Below are positions 16,625 through 24,352 of a stretch of 54,031 nt of DNA, piece by piece (position 1 is the stretch's first letter; each line of letters opens with the position of its first letter). This stretch comes from Candidatus Poribacteria bacterium (GTDB lineage: Bacteria; Poribacteria; WGA-4E; WGA-3G), in assembly GCA_022827225.1 (NCBI GenBank), contig JAJDTJ010000079.1, positions 1 to 54,031 on the forward strand. Direction: 5' to 3'. The notes beneath the pieces were generated by a model. It saw only the letters and a program-made list of their open reading frames with translations. It was not told the origin of the DNA and did not search any database. The position numbers and the translations under genes are program-made.

Positions 16625-16659
16625 CAGCAACCAGCCGTCAGCAGTCAGCAATCAGCAAA
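16625..16659 (+). repeat. Seven-base tandem repeat CAGCNNN x5
   Basis: Five consecutive heptamers CAGCAAC, CAGCCGT, CAGCAGT, CAGCAAT and CAGCAAA lie directly after the first permease. The remaining intergenic bases up to 16753 show nothing else. Confidence 0.6.
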
Positions 16660-16753
16660 GAAGCATTAGGTATGTCAAATTCTTCTTTCAAAAGCGCGCA
16701 GCTTAGAACGAAGTGGAATGGTTTTTACTTGAGGTGTAAGGAAAATAGAAAAA

Positions 16754-17977
16754 ATGATTTTAATCAAGCTGGCTTGGCGCAACATCTTTCGGAATAAACG
16801 GCGGACATTCATCGCCGCAACAGCTATCGGTATCGGGCTGGCTGCGCTGATCTTTGTTGACGCGCTAATGATTGGGATGTCCGCGAATATGGTACGAACG
16901 GCTACCGGCTCTTTCCTCGGCGAGGCACAGATTCATCAGGTAGGTTTCCGAGACGCACAAGAGGTATCTTTAACGATTCAGGCACTTGACGAAGTAACAG
17001 AGGGTCTCGCGAAGGAAGAGATTGTCGAACATTTCACACAAAGAACGCTCGCTCCGAGCATGATTACGTCTCCTGCGAATGTCAGTGCGATTAACCTCGT
17101 CGGGATTCACCCGCCGACAGAGAGATTCTTGTCCCAAATTGACGATGCGATAACCGAAGGGGTCTATTTTGAAGGCGATAACAACCGTGATATTGTTATC
17201 GGTGCGAAACTTGCCGAAATTCTGGAAATCGGGCTTTCGGATCGGGTGGTTGTGACGGCAGCACAAGCCGAAAGTGGGGACCTCTCCCAAGAGATGTTCA
17301 GAGTTTCCGGTATCTATCAATTTGCGGGTGAAGAGATGAACAGCGGCATGGCGTTCGTCCGGATTGAAAAAGCGCAGGAGATGCTCGCTATCGGGAATGA
17401 AATTCATGAAATCGCTATTAAATTTACTTCTATCGACTATGCGCAAGATGCGACACTCCCTTTTTGGGAGGCGTATTCCCAACACAATAACGAAGCTTTA
17501 AGTTGGACAGAACTGATATCGCAATTGAGCGTCATATTAGAGATGACGGAATACAGTAAATACATCATCGGTGTGATCCTGTTTTTTGTCGTCATCTTTG
17601 GGATTATCAATACCCTCTTTATGTCATTATATGAGCGAATGTTTGAGTTTGGTGTCCTGCGTGCTGTTGGGACGCGTCCTTTCGGGATGGCGCGCGTTAT
17701 CTTATTTGAGGCGGGTGCTTTAGCGATTGTGAGCATCGGATTGGGGATGGTTCTCGGCTTCCTTGTGACAGGAATATTAAACCGGACCGGGATCGATTAT
17801 ACCGGTATCGAGATGGTCGGGGTAACAATACAAGAATTCATCTACCCCATCATGACGGTCGAACAGTTTATTATCTATCCGGTATGGCTCTTTGTTTTCA
17901 CAATCATTGCTGGACTCTATCCTGCGCGCTACGCAGCGAAAATGTCTCCAGCAGCTGCGATGCGCCGAAGCTTTTAA
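16754..17977 (+). CDS. ABC transporter permease, FtsX/MacB/LolCE type
   Basis: The 407-residue protein has the same layout as its upstream neighbour: an N-terminal transmembrane segment after RNIFRNKRRTFIAATAIGIG, a periplasmic domain to about residue 265, and three C-terminal segments including YERMFEFGVLRAVGTRPFG. Two different permeases next to one ATPase suggest a LolCDE-like heterodimer. AAGGAAAA lies about 10 bases upstream of the ATG. A 261-base gap containing a MITE separates it from the ATPase gene, so co-transcription may run through the element. Confidence 0.88.
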   Translation: MILIKLAWRNIFRNKRRTFIAATAIGIGLAALIFVDALMIGMSANMVRTATGSFLGEAQIHQVGFRDAQEVSLTIQALDEVTEGLAKEEIVEHFTQRTLAPSMITSPANVSAINLVGIHPPTERFLSQIDDAITEGVYFEGDNNRDIVIGAKLAEILEIGLSDRVVVTAAQAESGDLSQEMFRVSGIYQFAGEEMNSGMAFVRIEKAQEMLAIGNEIHEIAIKFTSIDYAQDATLPFWEAYSQHNNEALSWTELISQLSVILEMTEYSKYIIGVILFFVVIFGIINTLFMSLYERMFEFGVLRAVGTRPFGMARVILFEAGALAIVSIGLGMVLGFLVTGILNRTGIDYTGIEMVGVTIQEFIYPIMTVEQFIIYPVWLFVFTIIAGLYPARYAAKMSPAAAMRRSF

Positions 17978-18036
17978 TTATTAACACTCGGACCGCTTTC
18001 TCCTACGTCAAAATCGTGTTGCTGCCTCATTTAGAT

Positions 18037-18195
18037 AGGACTTACGCAGGTCGCTCTTTTGTACCATAGGCTGTTAGCCTGTGGGTTCTTTTGTAGCATA
18101 GGAAACCGTTAGTCTCCTGTGCACCGAGAACGCCTCTGTTTTTTCAGAGTTTACCCACTAACGAAGCACCATAGCGTCAAAATTGCGTAAGTCCT
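18037..18195. mobile_element. MITE-like element, AGGACTTACGCA family, copy A
   Basis: Perfect 12-base terminal inverted repeats, AGGACTTACGCA at 18037 and TGCGTAAGTCCT ending at 18195, bound a 159-base non-coding segment. The inside shares CTCTTTTGTACCA with the other copies (21079, 27920, 40402) but carries a longer, different centre with its own stems. It accounts for most of the gap between permease and ATPase genes. Confidence 0.75.
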
Positions 18196-18238
18196 GTTAG
18201 ATTTCAACTTACCAAACACAAATTTTTAGGAAATTATT

Positions 18239-18979
18239 ATGGAAGCAACTGATACTTCTATAGCAGAATCTGGAAACCTGCAAACGACATCTGAAAACGA
18301 TGTCATTGTCACCGAAGGTGTAACGAAGGTTTACGCAGCGGATGGTATCCCTGTTAACGCCCTTAACGGGATCGATTTAACCATCCAATCGGGAGAGTTT
18401 ACAGCACTCGTGGGGCCTTCCGGTTCAGGTAAAACGACCTTTCTCAACATTATCTCAGGATTGGATAGTCCCACGGACGGAAAGGTGTGGCTCGCAGGTA
18501 AAGTCCTATCGGAGATGAGCGGCAACGAACTCTCTGACTTTCGACGCGATAACATCGGATTCATTTTTCAGGCATACAACCTAATCCCTGTATTGACGGT
18601 TGAGGAAAACGTCGAATACATCATGCTCTTAGCAGGTGTACCGAAATCTGAACGGCACGCGCGCGTTATAGCAATGCTTGAGGCTGTTGGATTACAAGGC
18701 GTTGCCAATCGGGTGCCAACGCAGCTTTCTGGTGGACAACAGCAGCGTGTTGCCATCGCACGTGCAATGGTCTCCGAACCTGCGATTATCCTTGCCGATG
18801 AACCGACTGCGAACCTCGACTCGAAAACCGGTGCCGACCTGCTTGAGATGATGCGTCGCCTTAATGAGGAGACCGGTATGACGTTCATTTTTTCCACCCA
18901 CGATCCGATGGTGATGGAGGGGGCAAGGCGTATGATTACACTTCGCGATGGACGCGTAGATACGGATGAGACGAGGTAA
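18239..18979 (+). CDS. ABC transporter ATP-binding protein, LolD/MacB type
   Basis: The 246-residue protein has Walker A GPSGSGKTTFLN, Q-loop (FIFQAYNLIPVLTVEENVEY), signature LSGGQQQRVAIARAM, Walker B IILADEPTANLD and the H-loop STHD. The sequence around the Q-loop is typical of the LolD/MacB/FtsE group, matching the two FtsX-type permeases upstream. It would energise the exporter on the cytoplasmic side. AGGA lies seven bases before the ATG. Confidence 0.9.
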   Translation: MEATDTSIAESGNLQTTSENDVIVTEGVTKVYAADGIPVNALNGIDLTIQSGEFTALVGPSGSGKTTFLNIISGLDSPTDGKVWLAGKVLSEMSGNELSDFRRDNIGFIFQAYNLIPVLTVEENVEYIMLLAGVPKSERHARVIAMLEAVGLQGVANRVPTQLSGGQQQRVAIARAMVSEPAIILADEPTANLDSKTGADLLEMMRRLNEETGMTFIFSTHDPMVMEGARRMITLRDGRVDTDETR

Positions 18980-18980
18980 C

Positions 18981-19022
18981 AGTTGTCGGTTTTCAGTTTT
19001 CAGTTAAGAGATTTCTGATGAA
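18981..19022 (+). repeat. Single end of the TTATCAGTTTTCAGT repeat family
   Basis: The sequence TTTTCAGTTAAGAGATTTCTGAT closely matches 10612-10637. The shared ATTTCTGAT is followed here by GAAA, so the start codon of the next gene is made from repeat sequence. No matching inverted end is seen in this copy. Confidence 0.5.
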
Positions 19023-20238
19023 AAAAATACGGGGCCTCATCATCTTTTTGATGACAATACCACTTTTCGGAATCGCTGATGCCGAGTTTCGCGTCGGTGG
19101 ATACTACAAAAACTTTTCCACTGTGTTCAATTCACCGGTTCCAGAGGCACCGATGAGTGGCATCGTAGTTAACCGTTTACGGCTCAATCTCTCCTACGTG
19201 CCAATGGACACGCTTTCCTTCGACTTCGCTTACGATTTTACGCCGCGTGTCCAAGATCCGTTGCTCTTCTCTCAGTCGCTGATTGCTGTTGGCACCCCCT
19301 CGTCAAGTTATCGGATTGCAGATTTTGATTCGCCGATCTACCCGAGTTCGGAGGATCCGGTGGGTAGCGTCGGTATCTACCACAACCTTGACCGAGCCTC
19401 AGTTCAGTTTAGTACAGATTTTGCCGATTTCTCTGTCGGTCGGGACGCGATTGCGTGGGGCAGCGCGCGGGTCGTAAATCCGACCGATGTCGTCGCACCC
19501 TATACCTACGATCAGTTGGATACAGAAGACCGCATTGGTGTAGATGCGATTCGGGTACGTATTCCGGTAGGTGTGATGGGAGAAATAGATGCCGGTTACA
19601 TCGCCGGAACCGATTTCGACTTTAACAAAAGTGCTGTCTTTCTCCGAACGCAATTGAACGCTGCAGAGACGGACTTTTCAATCTTACTGCTGGAATTTCA
19701 GAGAGACCTGCTTATCGGTTTCGACATCGCCCGCGGTATCGGCGGCGCTGGGTTCTGGTTAGAAGCGGCTTACGTCCTTACCGAACCCTTTGATGATACC
19801 CCCAACGCATCGGACAGTTACCTACGAACCTCTGTCGGTTTGGACTACAGCTTCGGCGGAGAGACTTATGCCTTTGTCGAGTATCATTTTAATGGGGCGG
19901 GCGCGAAGAAATCCGAAAATTATCTTACGAATTTAGAGCAACCGGCGTATACACGCGGCAGTGTCTATCTACTCGGTACGCACTATCTCGCACCCGGATT
20001 CACACGTCAGGTAACACCCTTAATCGGTCTCGGCGGACAACTCCTGTTTAACCTGTCCGATGTCTCGACTTGGATTGCCCCGCAGGTCTCCTATAACATC
20101 GCCGAGGATATCCATCTCGCCGTCGGTGGCTTGATTAGCCTCGGGAAGCGTCCAGAAGATGGCGAACTAACCGAATTACGATCAGAGTTTGGTAGTTATC
20201 CGAATCTCTTCTTCTCTTCGTTTCGCGTCTATTTTTAA
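19018..20238 (+). CDS. Outer-membrane beta-barrel protein
   Basis: A 406-residue protein with a signal peptide (KIRGLIIFLMTIPLFGIADA) followed by alternating short beta strands rich in aromatic residues (FRVGGYYKNFSTVF, LSFDFAYDF) and ending in the C-terminal FRVYF, the aromatic terminus recognised by the Bam machinery. I do not recognise a specific porin family. It is the last gene of the LolA-permease-permease-ATPase cluster and may be the outer-membrane component or a substrate of that system. Its ATG is at the edge of a dispersed repeat with only a weak ribosome binding site. Confidence 0.7.
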   Translation: MKKIRGLIIFLMTIPLFGIADAEFRVGGYYKNFSTVFNSPVPEAPMSGIVVNRLRLNLSYVPMDTLSFDFAYDFTPRVQDPLLFSQSLIAVGTPSSSYRIADFDSPIYPSSEDPVGSVGIYHNLDRASVQFSTDFADFSVGRDAIAWGSARVVNPTDVVAPYTYDQLDTEDRIGVDAIRVRIPVGVMGEIDAGYIAGTDFDFNKSAVFLRTQLNAAETDFSILLLEFQRDLLIGFDIARGIGGAGFWLEAAYVLTEPFDDTPNASDSYLRTSVGLDYSFGGETYAFVEYHFNGAGAKKSENYLTNLEQPAYTRGSVYLLGTHYLAPGFTRQVTPLIGLGGQLLFNLSDVSTWIAPQVSYNIAEDIHLAVGGLISLGKRPEDGELTELRSEFGSYPNLFFSSFRVYF

Positions 20239-20285
20239 TTTTATAACAAGATATTGAACTCATTAATCTATGGAGGTCATACTTC

Positions 20286-21080
20286 ATGAACAAAAAACGG
20301 GCACTTTTCATCGGTATACTTGGTATCGCACTATTGTGTGTAGGGTTTTCCTTTTGGTATACGCAACGTCAGGCAAACTACACAAAGACACGAGAACTTT
20401 TCGCGCCTATCTATGAATATTCGGGACGACTCACACCAGAAGAACAAAAACGTTTTTCTGAATTCACCCATTCAATTATGAATGTTGAACTTTCCGTCGC
20501 CAAAAAATACGTCTTACCCAAGCGAGAGATGCTCCAGTTGGAAGCACACAGCATGACGTTATACCGGAACAATCCTGAACTGATGTTCATGAGCAGTGAT
20601 CCTCCTTTTCCTGCTCGCACGGATGTCGAGCCATATAGACGGTACTTCAGTCTCCTTGCACTAATTGCGAAAACCGAGCTTGCAGATTTGCCTACCGATA
20701 GCAGGAAATCAATAATCTCACACCTTGATACACTCGGAAAACGACTGACAAAAAACAGCGTTGAGGTCTATATTCAAGAAATCAGAGATATGCCTTCGCG
20801 TCCGAGACAAAAGCTCCCGACGATGCGTTTCGGTGTTGCGTCTGCACCCGGAGAAGATGCTAAACGCGGCGTTATCCAAATTACCGATATGTATGAAAAT
20901 GTGTATGAGGTTGATCTGGATGCGTCTACGGATACGGAAATGACAGAGGATACCACCGAATTGTATGCAGAGATTGACCGAATTTTTGAAACACTTACCG
21001 ACGCCGAGTTCCAAAGACTTTCGGATCTCAACAAGGCAGACCGTTCGGCAGAAATCGAAAAGTTATTCCTATTTCCTTAG
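20286..21080 (+). CDS. Membrane-anchored protein of unknown function
   Basis: The 264-residue protein has one N-terminal membrane segment (ALFIGILGIALLCVGFSFWY) and an otherwise soluble, charged, mostly helical body. I recognise no family. GGAGG lies about 10 bases upstream of the ATG. The TAG stop at 21078-21080 overlaps the first bases of a MITE (21079 onward), so the natural C-terminus may have been cut or altered by that insertion. Confidence 0.6.
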   Translation: MNKKRALFIGILGIALLCVGFSFWYTQRQANYTKTRELFAPIYEYSGRLTPEEQKRFSEFTHSIMNVELSVAKKYVLPKREMLQLEAHSMTLYRNNPELMFMSSDPPFPARTDVEPYRRYFSLLALIAKTELADLPTDSRKSIISHLDTLGKRLTKNSVEVYIQEIRDMPSRPRQKLPTMRFGVASAPGEDAKRGVIQITDMYENVYEVDLDASTDTEMTEDTTELYAEIDRIFETLTDAEFQRLSDLNKADRSAEIEKLFLFP

Positions 21081-21198
21081 GACTTACGCAGGACGCTCTT
21101 TTGTACCACAAACTTTCCAGTTTGTGCCACCAGAACGCTCGGTTTTCCGAGAAATCCCATCTAACAGAACAGGCTGCAGTCAAAATTGCGTAAGTCTT
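21079..21198. mobile_element. MITE-like element, AGGACTTACGCA family, copy B
   Basis: Ends AGGACTTACGCA (21079-21090) and TGCGTAAGTCTT (21187-21198) are inverted repeats with one mismatch. The interior has CTCTTTTGTACCACAAACTT and the stem ACAAACT/AGTTTGT. Copies B and C are about 120 bases and clearly homologous throughout. The remaining gap to glgB (21199-21288) shows nothing else. Confidence 0.8.
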
Positions 21199-21288
21199 GT
21201 TCCTATCAGAATAGATGGCCCCGGTTTGTAGATCATCGGTTATCAAGAACCGCCTCTTGCAGATTGACTTATACGAAACTGAAATATT

Positions 21289-23364
21289 ATGCGAAAACGA
21301 CACTCAACAGAAAATCAAACTGACGGCACTGCGCTCATCAATACAGATCCCTTGCTGAAACCGTACGCTGCGCAACTCCGTGAACGGTTCGCCCACTATC
21401 AACGTCTCAAGACAGCGATTGAGAAAACGGGTGGTGTATTAGGTGAGATAAGCCAAGGACACCGATATTTCGGTTTTAACCGTGGTGAACACGAAGGCGA
21501 AACCGGGGTCTGGTACCGGGAATGGGCACCCGGTGCGGAGTCTCTCGCGCTCACAGGCGACTTCAACGGCTGGTCGCGCGATGCAAACCCGATGTCTGTC
21601 GATGACCGCGGTGTGTGGCACCTATTTTTGCCAGACAAGGATTACGCGGACCGACTCACACACGGTAGCCTCGTCAAGGTACATGTTGTCAGTAGGGGCG
21701 AGGTCGCCTCGTCCCGACGTGGACTCGATCGGATTCCGGCATATATCCAGCGCGTCGTTCAGGAAGGCGATGCAGATTTCACGGGACAGTATTGGAAACC
21801 TGAGCATCCGTACCAGTGGCAGCATCAGCCACCCCGATTCGACATCAATGCCGAAGGGTTACGGATTTACGAGGCACACATCGGGATGGCACAAGAGGCA
21901 GAGAAGGTCGGAACGTTCGTTGAGTTTACCCAGAACATCTTGCCACGCATCGTGGATTTAGGCTACAACGCTGTACAACTGATGGCGGTGATGGAACACC
22001 CGTATTACGCGAGTTTCGGGTATCACGTGAGCAACTTTTTCGCTGTCTCAAGCCGTTTCGGAACGCCGGAAGAACTCAAAGAACTCATTGATACGGCGCA
22101 CGGTATCGGGTTACTGGTTATCATGGACCTCGTGCATAGCCACGCAGTTAAAAACCTCAACGAAGGATTGAACCGTTTTGACGGTACCGGACATCAGTAT
22201 TTCCACGCCGGTGCCAAAGGGGATCACGTCGCATGGGATTCGCGCTGTTTCGATTACAGTAAATACGAGGTGCAACGTTTTCTGCTGAGCAATATTCGCT
22301 ACTGGTTGGAGACGTATCGGTTTGACGGGTTCAGGTTTGACGGTATCACGAGCATGCTCTACAGCGACCACGGGTTAGGACGAGAGTTTACTGGCTATGC
22401 GAATTACTTTCACACTGACGTTGAACTGGATGCTATCGCCTACCTGATGTTGGCAAACGAAGTGGTTCACGCTGTCAATCCTGATGCTCTCTCAATCGCT
22501 GAGGATATGAGCGGTATGCCCGGCCTCGCACGTCCGACTGAAGAAAGCGGTCTCGGTTTCGATTACCGCCTCGCGATGGGGATACCGGACTACTGGATTC
22601 GGTTGCTAAAAGAGAAGCAGGACCAAGCGTGGCACATCGGTGAGATTTACGGTATGTTGCGAAACCGTCGCACGGGTGAAAAACACATCGCTTATGTCGA
22701 AAGCCATGACCAAGCCATTGTCGGGGATAAGACGCTTGCGATGCAACTCATGGACGCTGAACTCTACACGAACATGAGTACTTTCACGACGAGCCATCTC
22801 ATCTCTCGCGGCGTTGCGCTCCACAAACTCATCCGGCTCCTGACGTTTAGTTTAGGCGGTGAAGGGTATCTCAACTTTATGGGAAATGAGTTCGGACACC
22901 CTGAATGGATCGACTTTCCACGTGCAGGCAACAACAATTCTTACTGGTATGCGCGTCGGCAATGGTCTCTCGTTGAAGATGATACGCTCCGTTACAAAGA
23001 CCTCAACGCTTTTGACCGCGCCATGCAGCACCTCGATGCAACCCACTATCTGCTTGCTGATGAAAATATCCAGTTATTATTCATCCATGAGGACGCGAAG
23101 CAGATCGTCTATGCGCGCGGTGGACTCGTCTTCGCCTTCAACTTTCACCCGAATGTATCGGTTACGGATTGGCGGATCCCCGTGCCTGAACGAGCAGATT
23201 ACCGTCTTATTCTCAACACCGATGATACGGCGTTCGGTGGTCACGGTGCTGTAGAAGGTATCCATTATCCGTGGCAAGATGTGGTCATGGAGGGGCAGTC
23301 ACAGTCAATTCAACTTTATGTCCCAGCCCGAAGTGCACAGGTGTTAGTATCTCGTCATAAATAG
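21289..23364 (+). CDS. glgB: 1,4-alpha-glucan branching enzyme, GH13 (eukaryotic-like subtype)
   Basis: The 691-residue enzyme introduces alpha-1,6 branches into glycogen. It has an N-terminal CBM48-like domain (WYREWAPGAESLALTGDFNGW), a GH13 barrel with VIMDLVHSHA, the nucleophile Asp in DGFRFDGITSM, the acid Glu in IAEDMSGMP and the third Asp in ESHDQAIVGD, then NFMGNEFGHPEW and a C-terminal all-beta domain. The spacing and VSNFFAVSSRFGTPEELK resemble the GH13_8 group of eukaryotic and some bacterial branching enzymes rather than E. coli GlgB. Other glycogen genes lie within 12 kb. The ribosome binding site is weak. Confidence 0.92.
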   Translation: MRKRHSTENQTDGTALINTDPLLKPYAAQLRERFAHYQRLKTAIEKTGGVLGEISQGHRYFGFNRGEHEGETGVWYREWAPGAESLALTGDFNGWSRDANPMSVDDRGVWHLFLPDKDYADRLTHGSLVKVHVVSRGEVASSRRGLDRIPAYIQRVVQEGDADFTGQYWKPEHPYQWQHQPPRFDINAEGLRIYEAHIGMAQEAEKVGTFVEFTQNILPRIVDLGYNAVQLMAVMEHPYYASFGYHVSNFFAVSSRFGTPEELKELIDTAHGIGLLVIMDLVHSHAVKNLNEGLNRFDGTGHQYFHAGAKGDHVAWDSRCFDYSKYEVQRFLLSNIRYWLETYRFDGFRFDGITSMLYSDHGLGREFTGYANYFHTDVELDAIAYLMLANEVVHAVNPDALSIAEDMSGMPGLARPTEESGLGFDYRLAMGIPDYWIRLLKEKQDQAWHIGEIYGMLRNRRTGEKHIAYVESHDQAIVGDKTLAMQLMDAELYTNMSTFTTSHLISRGVALHKLIRLLTFSLGGEGYLNFMGNEFGHPEWIDFPRAGNNNSYWYARRQWSLVEDDTLRYKDLNAFDRAMQHLDATHYLLADENIQLLFIHEDAKQIVYARGGLVFAFNFHPNVSVTDWRIPVPERADYRLILNTDDTAFGGHGAVEGIHYPWQDVVMEGQSQSIQLYVPARSAQVLVSRHK

Positions 23365-23372
23365 TATTAATT

Positions 23373-23401
23373 TTGACAATTAGATCTTTGTGTGATATAA
23401 T
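23373..23401 (+). promoter_or_regulatory. Consensus sigma-70 promoter for the PIN/antitoxin module
   Basis: TTGACA (23373-23378) and TATAAT (23396-23401) are separated by 17 bases, a perfect match to the consensus. The expected transcript starts near 23408, only about 12 bases before the ATG at 23420, so the mRNA leader is very short and has no obvious Shine-Dalgarno sequence. Confidence 0.8.
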
Positions 23402-23419
23402 AACCCTAAGTTATAGACA

Positions 23420-23938
23420 ATGCAAAAACGCATCTACCTTGAAACGACAATTCCAAGTTCTTACTATACATTGCGAACCGATGATGTGTCACTTGATAGA
23501 CAGAAATTGACTCGGCAATGGTGGAATGAATATGCGGAACTGTTTATTCTTACTTCAAGTACTGCTGTTGAAACTGAACTTAGACTAGGAACGGGAAAAA
23601 CAACACAGGATAGACTGGCACTGCTTGCAGGTGTTGAGATTTACGCTCCTACCATTGAAATCTTGCAAATTGCGCAAATTTATATTGATAGGTTGATAAT
23701 GCCGAAAGCACCGCAAGGGGATGCTCTTCATTTAGCAATTGCCTCATTTCACCAAGTTGACGCGATGCTCACGTGGAATTGTACGCATCTTGCTAATCCT
23801 AACAAATTCGATTTTATCGCACGGATCAACAGAGAATTGGGTTTAACAACTCCAGAATTAAAAACACCGCTTGATTATTTAGGAGGCACTGCACAAAATG
23901 GAAAAGTACAGCCATCTTCTAAACCCAGAAATGAATGA
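23420..23938 (+). CDS. PIN-domain protein (VapC-like toxin)
   Basis: The 172-residue protein has the PIN acidic residues: E in RIYLETTIPSSYY near the N-terminus, E in AVETELR, and D in QGDALHLAIASFHQVDAMLTWN. PIN toxins are Mg-dependent RNases that cut tRNA or other RNAs. The overlapping downstream gene supports a toxin-antitoxin module, in which the toxin comes first, the reverse of the usual vapBC order. A consensus promoter lies directly upstream. Confidence 0.8.
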   Translation: MQKRIYLETTIPSSYYTLRTDDVSLDRQKLTRQWWNEYAELFILTSSTAVETELRLGTGKTTQDRLALLAGVEIYAPTIEILQIAQIYIDRLIMPKAPQGDALHLAIASFHQVDAMLTWNCTHLANPNKFDFIARINRELGLTTPELKTPLDYLGGTAQNGKVQPSSKPRNE

Positions 23939-24134
23939 AGTCGTCAAGGAAGTTCGCGAAATGCGAATGAAAATTTCAGAAAAATGCGGACATGATCTTA
24001 ATCGTTTACTTGCATACTATCAAAAAGTAGGTGAGGAAATGCGGAAGTCCGGTAAGTATAAGTTCCACGATCCGGAACCACCTGCTGAGAAACCCGCGCC
24101 CACAAAATCAACGCGTGGTGAAGCCGCAGATTAA
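23898..24134 (+). CDS. Putative antitoxin partner of the PIN protein
   Basis: A 78-residue charged protein (EKYSHLLNPEMNEVVKEVRE, then HDLNRLLAYYQKVGEEMRK) overlapping the PIN gene by 41 bases. Small charged proteins of this kind commonly follow PIN genes. No DNA-binding motif is clear. GGAGG at 23881-23885 is about 12 bases from the ATG and lies inside the PIN gene, indicating coupled translation. A strong intrinsic terminator follows at 24260. Confidence 0.65.
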   Translation: MEKYSHLLNPEMNEVVKEVREMRMKISEKCGHDLNRLLAYYQKVGEEMRKSGKYKFHDPEPPAEKPAPTKSTRGEAAD

Positions 24135-24184
24135 GATTTGTATTACCTTCTGATAATACCTTTGCCCGAATACGTGCTGTATGG

Positions 24185-24311
24185 ACGGTGTTTTCCTTAT
24201 AGGAAAAATAGGGACAGCCAACCGTGACCTCTGCCACTACGGTACGTCTATGTTGGGTTGCTGGAGCCAGACACTCCAGCTTTTTTTCTGTCTGGCTACC
24301 ACCAACACCGT
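24185..24311 (+). other. Structured intergenic segment with competing stems
   Basis: An outer stem ACGGTGTT (24185-24192) / AACACCGT (24304-24311) encloses two mutually exclusive inner stems: the terminator GCTGGAG/CTCCAGC (24260-24280) and AGCCAGAC (24265-24272)/GTCTGGCT (24290-24297). Because the two share bases, one excludes the other. It lies between convergent genes, so it might be a small RNA or only a terminator with extra structure. Confidence 0.4.
24260..24287 (+). terminator. Intrinsic terminator after the PIN/antitoxin module
   Basis: A perfect seven-base stem GCTGGAG/CTCCAGC with loop CCAGACA is followed immediately by seven T residues (24281-24287). Confidence 0.85.
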
Positions 24312-24352
24312 TGACATTTCCAAAATTTCGTAAGAACCACATACGTTTCTTA

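Noticed and set aside
24148..24352. tRNA gene between convergent genes
   Set aside because: The stems do not form a cloverleaf and there is no TTC-type loop or acceptor stem in the right places.
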